DNA from: JBBSBY01 sp038205805
GTDB lineage: Bacteria > Desulfobacterota > Desulfomonilia > Desulfomonilales > Desulfomonilaceae
DNA: 20,217 nucleotides
Reading direction: 5' to 3'
NCBI GenBank assembly: GCA_038205805.1
Contig: JBBRBO010000068.1
Coordinates: forward strand, 1-20,217
Shown here: positions 14,519 to 20,217 of the stretch, in pieces
Layout of the letters: each line of letters opens with the position of its first letter
How positions within the stretch are numbered: position 1 is the first letter of the stretch
Made by a program: the position numbers and the translations under genes
The notes under the pieces: generated by a model
Told to the model about the DNA's origin: nothing
What the model saw: only the letters and a program-made list of their open reading frames with translations
Database searches by the model: none

Positions 14519-15113
14519 CCATGTCTCCCGCTATGCAGATGATCCGGGGATTTTCACTCGACTGAGCTTCTCGGAGATGCGCTCGATACTTCGCAGCGGT
14601 AATGCGGATGAGCCCCTTGGCACGCTCCCTGCCGGCACACTCGCAGGCAGCCCGAAAACGATGCGCTGCAAACAGATGGAGAAAGGATTTGATGGGAGAA
14701 TTCGGATACTTCTTGAGCCACTGTTCAGCATAGTCCGCTTCCATCATGGGGCCTTCGGACATGCCCTCCCACTCCAGGGCCATCGGAACACCAGCAGCAA
14801 ACTTCTCTGCGTCATGTCTGCTTTTCATCCCCTGAATTGAATTGATATGGTGTTCCAAGCGCCAACGTCTAAGACTGATATTCTCATTTTCGGCGCCCCT
14901 CTCCTTTTCTTTGGTGAAAAGGGGGCGTGCCGCAGCCAAGTAATCCACAACACAGGAGCGATAATTGGCGGTATAGGCATCGGGATTCAGGGATGAAAGA
15001 GGGAGGCCGGCGAGCAACGCCACGTCCGTAAGCGACGGCTGCGGTCTCTGCTCATCCGCCCCAGAAGGGACGCTCAATGCAAAAAGCAGCAACAATGAAT
15101 ACATGAAGCTCAT
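14475..15113 (-). CDS. Secreted protein of unknown function
   Basis: The 212-residue product starts with a signal peptide (MSFMYSLLLLFALSVPSGA, cleavage before DEQ). The rest is mostly helical in appearance, with a YPNSPIKSFLHLFAAHRFRAACECAG segment, here broken as YPNSPIKSF and AAHRFRAACE, that looks like a helical-repeat turn. No family was recognised. ATG at 15113 is preferred to the GTG at 15125, since a weak GGTGA lies 8 nt before it and the signal peptide then starts cleanly. It overlaps the following NTR-like gene by 44 bp in a different frame, so the two probably form a small operon and act together outside the cytoplasm. Confidence 0.65.
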   Translation of the reverse strand: MSFMYSLLLLFALSVPSGADEQRPQPSLTDVALLAGLPLSSLNPDAYTANYRSCVVDYLAAARPLFTKEKERGAENENISLRRWRLEHHINSIQGMKSRHDAEKFAAGVPMALEWEGMSEGPMMEADYAEQWLKKYPNSPIKSFLHLFAAHRFRAACECAGRERAKGLIRITAAKYRAHLREAQSSENPRIICIAGDMDALPYVYLSGFGRP

Positions 15114-15292
15114 CACGTGAGTCACCGCAGGCTGATTTGCCTAACTAACCTCTGTCGGTTTCTAGTCCGAAGTGCTCGTTCCTATTCGAGGGGCGCCTTA
15201 TAAGGGAGCCTGAGAGCCGGTATTTTATACCTTGGACCGGGGTAATCAGTAACTTCGCGATAACCCTCGGTCTACTCGTGACAAGCCGAGGC

Positions 15293-15589
15293 TTATTCCT
15301 TCCAGTATACCAGTATATAGGGGTGCAAGACAAATGTCCCGAGGAGGTTTTCTGGAGAATGATAGAAGAGCGGGGTAAGGCAATCTTGTCCAGGTGATTC
15401 GAGTGCCCAACGCCTGATCAATTCCGGGAGGCTTGGAATCATATTGTTTCCGGACAACCTGTCGCCGAAGTAGTCCCAAAACGCAATCCCCAGCTTGCGG
15501 AAAGTCTTTTTAAGACTTGCGAAGGTGTCTCTGCATCGGCGTCCAAGATCACTGCGGGTTTCCGAGGCCATTGGCGGATTAAGGAACAT
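15293..15589 (-). pseudogene. Transposase C-terminal remnant
   Basis: The first two thirds of this 98-codon ORF read SETRSDLGRRCRDTFASLKK, then KTFRKLGIAFWDYFGDRLSG, then IPSLPELIRRWA. This resembles, from memory, the C-terminal end of an insertion-sequence transposase (LGVSFWDYLGDRL...IPPLPDLIR). The upstream part of such a gene is absent: the ORF starts at the edge of dispersed repeat copy 3 (15588-15625), which seems to replace it. The last 35 residues do not look conserved. The IS family is not assigned. Confidence 0.45.
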
Positions 15590-15625
15590 CCACAGATTAC
15601 GCAGATAAGAAAAGACAAGGCGTTA
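15588..15625 (+). repeat. Dispersed TCCACAGATTACGCAGAT repeat, copy 3 (short)
   Basis: Same family as 8051. It lacks the second ACGCAGAT unit, so it is 38 bp, then shares AAGAAAAGACAAGGCGTTA with copy 4. It abuts the transposase remnant. Confidence 0.8.
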
Positions 15626-15743
15626 AATAAGCGAATGGGATTATCCGTCTCTTATATCTGCGGCCATCGGCAACATCGGCGGATGAATTCTTTGAAGTCG
15701 AAACGAGACATGATTACTGGTCTTCAACTTACTCAGATTTCAC

Positions 15744-15790
15744 TCCACAGATTACGCAGATTTACGCAGATAAGAAAAGACAAGGCGTTA
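15744..15790 (+). repeat. Dispersed TCCACAGATTACGCAGAT repeat, copy 4
   Basis: Full 47-bp form with both ACGCAGAT units and the ACAAGGCGTTA tail, in direct orientation to the other three copies and about 120 bp from the candidate parA promoter. Confidence 0.8.
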
Positions 15791-15870
15791 TTATCGCTCA
15801 AATTTACGCACATCGGCGCCCATAATGTGGCGCGCTCCTCGGCGGAGCGCATACCCATCTTCGTTTGTCG

Positions 15871-15899
15871 TTGGTTTGTCTTTGTTTTTATGGTAATAC
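15871..15899 (+). promoter_or_regulatory. Candidate parAB promoter
   Basis: TTGGTT (15871-15876) and TAATAC (15894-15899) are separated by 17 bp, about 40 bp before the parA start. Confidence 0.4.
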
Positions 15900-15938
15900 C
15901 ATCAGCCTGAATCAAGCATAGAGTCTCTGGAAAGTACA

Positions 15939-16706
15939 ATGGGTCGCGTTATCTCGATATGCAATCAGAAGGGGGGAGTGGGGAAAACCACCACTGCGGT
16001 CAACTTGGCCTCGTGCTTGGCGCTCGCTGAGAAGCGCACACTGCTCATAGATTTCGACCCCCAAGCGAACGCGTCCAGCGGCATGGGTATACGCCTTGGG
16101 CTCAACGAACCCTCGATCTACAACTCAATCATCCTCGATCAAGACCCGGCGGAATTGCTGCGCTCCACGAGCTTGGATTACTTGGATATTATCCCCTCAT
16201 CCCCGGATCTCACGGGCGCCGAAGTCGAACTGGTAAGCGCTCAGGAACGGGAACGAAAGCTTACGAGCGCCCTCAAAGATCTGCGGCTGCGCTACGATTA
16301 CGTGTTCATAGATTGCCCCCCGTCGCTGGGATTTCTCACGCTGAATGCGTTGGTCGCCGCTGATACGGTGCTCATTCCCATTCAATGCGAGTATTACGCC
16401 CTCGAAGGCGTGGGGCGCCTCCTATCCACGGTGAAACGGATTCGCGGGGCCTACAACCCGGATCTCCAGATAGAGGGCTTTCTCCTCACCATGTATGACC
16501 CACGCAATAACCTGAGTCGGCAAGTGGAAGAGGACGTGCGGCGAAACCTCAAGGCGCAAGTATTCAAAACGGTTATCCCCAGAAACGTGCGGCTTTCGGA
16601 GAGTCCCAGCTTCGGCAAGCCCGTGGTGCTCTATGACATTTCATCACGAGGAGCGGTAAGCTATTTGGCGTTGTCAAAGGAGATAATGGATGGTGAAACC
16701 AACTGA
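15939..16706 (+). CDS. parA: Chromosome-partitioning ATPase ParA (Soj)
   Basis: This is a 255-residue ParA/MinD-type ATPase. The deviant Walker A KGGVGKTT is at 11-18, DFDPQANAS near 40-48, and DCPPSLGFLTLNAL marks Walker B. Length and the absence of an N-terminal DNA-binding domain fit chromosomal Soj-type ParA. It binds DNA as an ATP dimer and, with ParB bound at parS, segregates the origin region. GGAAAG lies 5 nt before the ATG. It overlaps parB by 17 bp, so both are made together. Location next to dnaA is typical. Confidence 0.95.
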   Translation: MGRVISICNQKGGVGKTTTAVNLASCLALAEKRTLLIDFDPQANASSGMGIRLGLNEPSIYNSIILDQDPAELLRSTSLDYLDIIPSSPDLTGAEVELVSAQERERKLTSALKDLRLRYDYVFIDCPPSLGFLTLNALVAADTVLIPIQCEYYALEGVGRLLSTVKRIRGAYNPDLQIEGFLLTMYDPRNNLSRQVEEDVRRNLKAQVFKTVIPRNVRLSESPSFGKPVVLYDISSRGAVSYLALSKEIMDGETN

Positions 16707-17574
16707 AGGAAAGAAGCGCGCCGCCTTGGGCCTGGGCCTGGGCGCCCTTATCCCCATTGATGAACCGACGCCGCAAATAGATGCGGGCGTAACGCAGGTT
16801 TCCCTGGACGCTCTGAAACCAAACGCCTATCAGCCCCGGAGGATCTTCAGCGAAGATTCCCTCGAGGATCTGCGAAATTCCATCGCCGAGATCGGCGTAA
16901 TCCAGCCCATCATCGTGCGACCGTTGGAGGTAGGCTTTTACGAGATTGTAGCCGGGGAACGTAGATGGAGAGCCGCTCGTATGGCGGGCTTACCCGTTGT
17001 GCCTGTGCTCGTTAGGAACGTTTCGGATGCGGAATCCCTCGAGATCGCACTGATCGAAAACCTCCAGCGCGAGAATCTGAATCCCCTTGAAACCGCCGAG
17101 GCATACGACATCCTCATCAAGAAGTTTTCCTATACGCACGAAACCCTTGCCCAGCGTATGGGAAAAGATAGAAGCAGCGTCACCAATTACCTGCGGCTGC
17201 TGAAGCTCCCTGAGGAAATCAAAGAAAACCTCTTAGACGACAAGCTTTCCATGGGCCATGCCCGCACATTGCTCGCCATCGAACACGAGCCAACATTGCT
17301 CAATATGGGGCGTCGAGTAGTGCGGCGGAAGCTCTCCGTGCGGGAACTCGAAAAGATCGTGCAAAACTTCAAGAAGCGGCAGGAACAAGCCGGCGAGCCG
17401 CCGCTGAAGACCCCGGTTCCTGAGAGGCCGCCTGTAGAAAAGGAGCTGGCTCAATTCCTCAACACCAAGGTGGAGGTCAGTCGCAAGCCGGACGCCTCAG
17501 GCAAGATCGTGATTCACTTCGCATCGGAGGAAGAACTTACGCGTCTAGTGGAGCTTATGGAGCGGCTCAAATAA
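16690..17574 (+). CDS. parB: Chromosome-partitioning protein ParB (Spo0J)
   Basis: The 294-residue protein has all parts of chromosomal ParB. The N-terminal ParA-stimulating peptide is ALGLGLGALI at 12-21. The CTP-binding domain includes NAYQPRRIF at 45-53, GERRWRAARMAGL at 89-101 and ENLQREN at 123-129. The helix-turn-helix lies at about 151-173 and the C-terminal dimerisation helix at the end. ParB loads at parS as a CTP-dependent clamp and works with ParA. AAGGAG lies 7 nt upstream of the ATG, inside the end of parA. The only parS-like sequence noticed in the window is a half-site at 1766. Confidence 0.95.
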   Translation: MVKPTEGKKRAALGLGLGALIPIDEPTPQIDAGVTQVSLDALKPNAYQPRRIFSEDSLEDLRNSIAEIGVIQPIIVRPLEVGFYEIVAGERRWRAARMAGLPVVPVLVRNVSDAESLEIALIENLQRENLNPLETAEAYDILIKKFSYTHETLAQRMGKDRSSVTNYLRLLKLPEEIKENLLDDKLSMGHARTLLAIEHEPTLLNMGRRVVRRKLSVRELEKIVQNFKKRQEQAGEPPLKTPVPERPPVEKELAQFLNTKVEVSRKPDASGKIVIHFASEEELTRLVELMERLK

Positions 17575-17579
17575 ATCTC

Positions 17580-17608
17580 TTGAACTAATTACCGCATGGT
17601 GCTAAAAT
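17580..17608 (+). promoter_or_regulatory. dnaA promoter
   Basis: TTGAAC (17580-17585) and TAAAAT (17603-17608) are exactly 17 bp apart. Transcription would start near 17615, downstream of the in-frame ATG at 17596, which supports the dnaA start at 17644. Confidence 0.55.
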
Positions 17609-17643
17609 TTAACTGCAAAATACTAATTTGGCACGTGCGGACT

Positions 17644-19011
17644 ATGGATACTATTTGGCCTCAATGTAAAGAGATACTCCGAACCAAAGTGAACGATCAT
17701 GTGATGAACACTTGGTTCGATCCCATTACGTCGGGCGAGAGCCTCCCGGACAAGCTGACGCTGTTCGTCCCCAATAAATTCTTCATAATGTGGATAAAGG
17801 AAAACTACCTCGATGTGCTCAAGCAGGTCATTGAAGAGGTAGCCGGCCCAGGCGTCGAGGTGGATTTCCAAGCCCGTGACGCGGCGCCGCAACCCCAAAC
17901 GCAGGAACACTGCCGCCTCCCTGAACCTGAACCGGCCCCCAAGGTCCGGCGACTCACTGAAGAGGCTGCGCTCCGGTGGAATCTCAATCCAAGGTACACC
18001 TTCGAAAGCTTTGTCGTGGGCGCGTGTAATCAGTTCGCTCACGCAGCGGCCATGTCCATCACGGAAAACCTCGGGAAGTCCTACAACCCGCTGTTCCTCT
18101 ACGGCGGCGTGGGCCTGGGCAAAACCCATCTCATGAGCGCCATAGGCTACGCCGTGTTATCCAAGGACAAGAACAAGAAAATAGCCTTTACCACGTCCGA
18201 AGAATTCACCAACGAGCTTATCAACGCCATCAGGTTTGATCGCATGGGGGAATTTCGCGGCAAATACAGGAATGTAGACCTATTGATGATTGACGATATT
18301 CAATTCATCGCGGGTAAGGAGCGCACACAAGAGGAGTTTTTCCACACCTTCAACAGTATCTATGAGGCCCGGAAACAGATAGTGCTCACATCGGATAGGT
18401 TTCCCCAGGAAATATCCGAGATGGAGGGCCGATTACGTTCGCGCTTTAGTTGGGGATTGGTTGCGGATCTGGGCGTCCCTGATCTGGAAACGAAGATAGC
18501 CATCCTCAAGCGGAAGGCATACGAAGACCACGTGGAACTCCCCAATGAAGTGGCGTATTTCCTCGCCGAGAACATCCACTCGAACGTCCGGGAGCTGGTA
18601 GGATACCTCATTCGCGTTATAGCCATGAGTTCGTTGCAAGGACTCCCCTTGAGCGAAAGCTTGGCCCAATCAGCGCTCAGGGAGATACTTCACCGCAATA
18701 CGAGGACCATCACCGTAGAAGGGATTATCGCTCACGTGGCCAAGGTCTACAACGTGAAGGTCTCGGACATTAAGTCGAAGAAGAAACACAAGCTCTATTC
18801 CGGGCCACGTCAGATCGGGATGTATCTGGCGCGGGAAATGACGGAACTCTCGTACCCCGGCATAGGAGAGGCCTTCGGCGGAAAGGATCACACCACGGTT
18901 ATTTACGCCATCAAGAAGATCGAGAAGAAAATGGCCGAAGACCATGCCATGAAAGGCATCTTGGAAAGCATGAAGAAAGACATTCGGGAGGAACCTCGCC
19001 GCCGGAGCTGA
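17644..19011 (+). CDS. dnaA: Chromosomal replication initiator DnaA
   Basis: DnaA, 455 residues from this start. Domain I starts MDTIWPQCKEIL. A Pro/Gln-rich linker spans about 79-105. The AAA+ domain has Walker A GGVGLGKT at 154-161, Walker B DLLMIDD at 212-218, sensor I LTSDR at 248-252 and the arginine-finger segment RLRSRFSWG. Domain IV ends with the DnaA-box-binding signature around GPRQIGMYLAREM and GKDHTTVIYA. It opens the origin by binding DnaA boxes, which lie just downstream. An ATG 48 bp upstream (17596) is in frame, but a good promoter -10 box lies after it, so the shorter form is preferred. No strong ribosome site precedes either start. Confidence 0.95.
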   Translation: MDTIWPQCKEILRTKVNDHVMNTWFDPITSGESLPDKLTLFVPNKFFIMWIKENYLDVLKQVIEEVAGPGVEVDFQARDAAPQPQTQEHCRLPEPEPAPKVRRLTEEAALRWNLNPRYTFESFVVGACNQFAHAAAMSITENLGKSYNPLFLYGGVGLGKTHLMSAIGYAVLSKDKNKKIAFTTSEEFTNELINAIRFDRMGEFRGKYRNVDLLMIDDIQFIAGKERTQEEFFHTFNSIYEARKQIVLTSDRFPQEISEMEGRLRSRFSWGLVADLGVPDLETKIAILKRKAYEDHVELPNEVAYFLAENIHSNVRELVGYLIRVIAMSSLQGLPLSESLAQSALREILHRNTRTITVEGIIAHVAKVYNVKVSDIKSKKKHKLYSGPRQIGMYLAREMTELSYPGIGEAFGGKDHTTVIYAIKKIEKKMAEDHAMKGILESMKKDIREEPRRRS

Positions 19012-19460
19012 TTGCGTAATCGTTCTTATGGTTTGAGACTGCTCAGAGTCCGGAAAGAGCCGGATGGGAGTTTCATCTCCCCTCCAAATTGTATACGCGG
19101 TAAAATACTTGTGGATAGAATGTTGGGCTGTTCGTGATAACTATGCTTTGTGGATGAATCCCCATTCCACTCGCGATTTCACTCACATGAAATCCACACC
19201 CCAAAACGCCTGTTCACAAAGGTGCGGAGGAGGTATTCCACAAATTCACAAGCTCTACTATGGCTGTTATCTTATTTTTCTTATATATACTACAATAAGA
19301 GAAAGAAGGATGGATACAATCCATTTGAGGAATGAACAAGCATGTCTCGTTCCGAACTCAAGAGATTAATCCACAGATGTCACCGCCGGCCGCAGGAGCT
19401 ATTGTGTCCAGCCACGTGCCGATTCCCCTTTGAAATAGGTGTCTCCACGTCCTGCATATC
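19012..19460. other. Probable oriC between dnaA and dnaN
   Basis: This gene-free region carries several DnaA-box-like 9-mers. Two are on the minus strand: 19109-19117 (TTGTGGATA, one mismatch to TTATCCACA when reversed) and 19148-19156 (TTGTGGATG). The rest are on the plus strand: AAATCCACA at 19190-19198, TATTCCACA at 19234-19242, AAATTCACA at 19242-19250 and TAATCCACA at 19367-19375. An AT-rich stretch with TTATTTTTCTTATATATAC lies at 19269-19290 and fits a DNA-unwinding element. Position between dnaA and dnaN is the classic oriC location. ORFs in this stretch are chance. Confidence 0.75.
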
Positions 19461-19462
19461 CT

Positions 19463-19491
19463 TTGCTTCGCATACACGAAAACGATATAAT
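19463..19491 (+). promoter_or_regulatory. dnaN promoter
   Basis: TTGCTT (19463-19468) and a consensus TATAAT (19486-19491) are 17 bp apart. Transcription would begin near 19498, leaving a leader of about 143 nt before dnaN. Confidence 0.6.
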
Positions 19492-19641
19492 CTCGGGGAA
19501 TGAACCGAAGGTGGATGGGCGGGGCAATTTGACCCCACGGCGGCGACTTCGGCAGCCGAATTGACCCATGAGCCAGTAGGCGGTAACCGAGCGGCGCCGT
19601 CCCGGCCTTAGAGCCGGATTAGTAGTAACGAGGAGTCTTGT

Positions 19642-20217
19642 ATGATTTTTGAAGTGGAAAAAGATTCTCTTCTTGAGGGGCTTTTGAAGACGGTACCCGT
19701 GACGGAAAAGAAATCAACATTGCCTATTTTGTCTCATTTGCTGATGAATGTAGCGGACTCCTTGTTGACGCTCACGGCCACGGACCTGGAAGTCGGCATC
19801 CAAATGACGTATGACTGCGTCGTCATCGAGCCCGGGGCCATTACCGCGCCCGCCAAGAAGCTCGTGGAGATCGTGCGGGAACTCGCGCCCGGAGTGGTCA
19901 GGATAGAATCCACGGAGAATTTCCGGATCAAGATCACCTCGAATGCGGCGGTCTTTGAATTGGCGGGTATGAGCGCGGATGATTATCCGCTGTGGATAGC
20001 CTTTACGGATTGGCCCGAAACCCCTCTTCATTCGACCAAGATCCTTCGCATGATCGAAAAAACCCTCTTCGCCGCATCAAATGACGATTCTCGCTTCAAT
20101 TTGAACGGCGTTCTCCTGGAAGAGACGGAAGACCAACCCGCGAAGCAAACTCGCATGGTGGCGACGGACGGTCACAGACTGGCCCTCATTGACCAAGATA
20201 TTGATTTCGGGATACAC
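19642..20217 (+). CDS. dnaN: DNA polymerase III sliding clamp (beta), 5' part
   Basis: The reading frame stays open to the window end, giving 192 residues of the roughly 370 expected, so the gene is cut by the window edge and not broken. It begins MIFEVEKDSLLEGL. Typical clamp features follow: ILSHLLMNV, TATDLEVGI, ITAPAKKLVEIVREL, FAASNDDSRFNLNGVLLE and VATDGHRLA. The beta clamp encircles DNA and holds polymerase III and other replication and repair proteins. GAGGAG lies 6 nt before the ATG. Order dnaA-oriC-dnaN is standard. Confidence 0.95.
   Translation, partial: MIFEVEKDSLLEGLLKTVPVTEKKSTLPILSHLLMNVADSLLTLTATDLEVGIQMTYDCVVIEPGAITAPAKKLVEIVRELAPGVVRIESTENFRIKITSNAAVFELAGMSADDYPLWIAFTDWPETPLHSTKILRMIEKTLFAASNDDSRFNLNGVLLEETEDQPAKQTRMVATDGHRLALIDQDIDFGIH

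Larger units (their letters stand above)
15126..15938. other. Intergenic, repeats and transposase remnant
   Basis: No intact gene is supported in this spacer. It holds a transposase remnant (about 15293-15589, minus), dispersed repeat copies 3 and 4, and the candidate parA promoter. A GCGCTCC/GGAGCGC hairpin lies at 15831-15849 without a T-run. Confidence 0.5.

Noticed and set aside
8051..15790. TCCACAGATTACGCAGAT repeats as a CRISPR array
   Set aside because: Only four copies, spaced from about 110 bp to 7 kb apart, without regular spacers or cas genes.
17596..17643. Upstream ATG of dnaA
   Set aside because: The promoter -10 box lies downstream of it and the extra residues do not fit DnaA domain I.
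17623..18129. 168-codon minus-strand ORF
   Set aside because: Antisense to dnaA; a shadow of its GC-rich codons.

Overview
This window looks like a replication-origin neighbourhood of a Gram-negative bacterium. By inference it is a member of the former Deltaproteobacteria (Desulfobacterota-like). The pointers are a CarD regulator beside a membrane PIN/TRAM protein, chromosomal parAB next to dnaA, AT-rich spacers full of dispersed repeats, and secreted Cache-type proteins. The assignment is not proven from sequence alone.

Layout. Positions 1-5873 hold a membrane-anchored glycoside hydrolase family 3 (NagZ-like) protein, a small PH-domain membrane protein, a secreted single-Cache protein, and a PIN/TRAM-carD pair. 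All are on the minus strand except the Cache gene. A divergent control region (5874-6217) follows, then cutA and rsmG overlapping on the plus strand. From 7188 to 15938 lies an accessory block: about 1.6 kb without a convincing gene, a radical-SAM peptide (RiPP) gene cluster at 8843-13139, two secreted proteins of unknown function on the minus strand, and a transposase remnant. Core genes resume with parA, parB and dnaA, a probable oriC between dnaA and dnaN, and the 5' part of dnaN, which runs off the end.

The RiPP cluster is the most interesting system. It encodes a nucleotidyltransferase, a stand-alone PqqD-type leader-binding protein, a radical SAM/SPASM enzyme, a 60-residue precursor peptide with three cysteines in its C-terminal half, an HPr-kinase-like ATPase and a signal-peptidase-like protease with a Ser/His pair. 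The likely working order is as follows. PqqD presents the leader to the radical SAM enzyme, which installs crosslinks. The kinase, and possibly the nucleotidyltransferase, add further groups. The S26-like protease then removes the leader. The kinase and nucleotidyltransferase recall the tailoring genes of paeninodin-type lasso peptide clusters, but no lasso cyclase and no exporter are visible here.

Repeats. Three copies of a ~222-bp MITE-like element (1-222, 2936-3158, 8131-8352) share short terminal inverted repeats and two internal hairpins; one hairpin keeps its pairing through compensatory changes. Four copies of a ~40-50-bp dispersed repeat beginning TCCACAGATTACGCAGAT lie on either side of the accessory block. 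No tRNA, rRNA or CRISPR array was seen.
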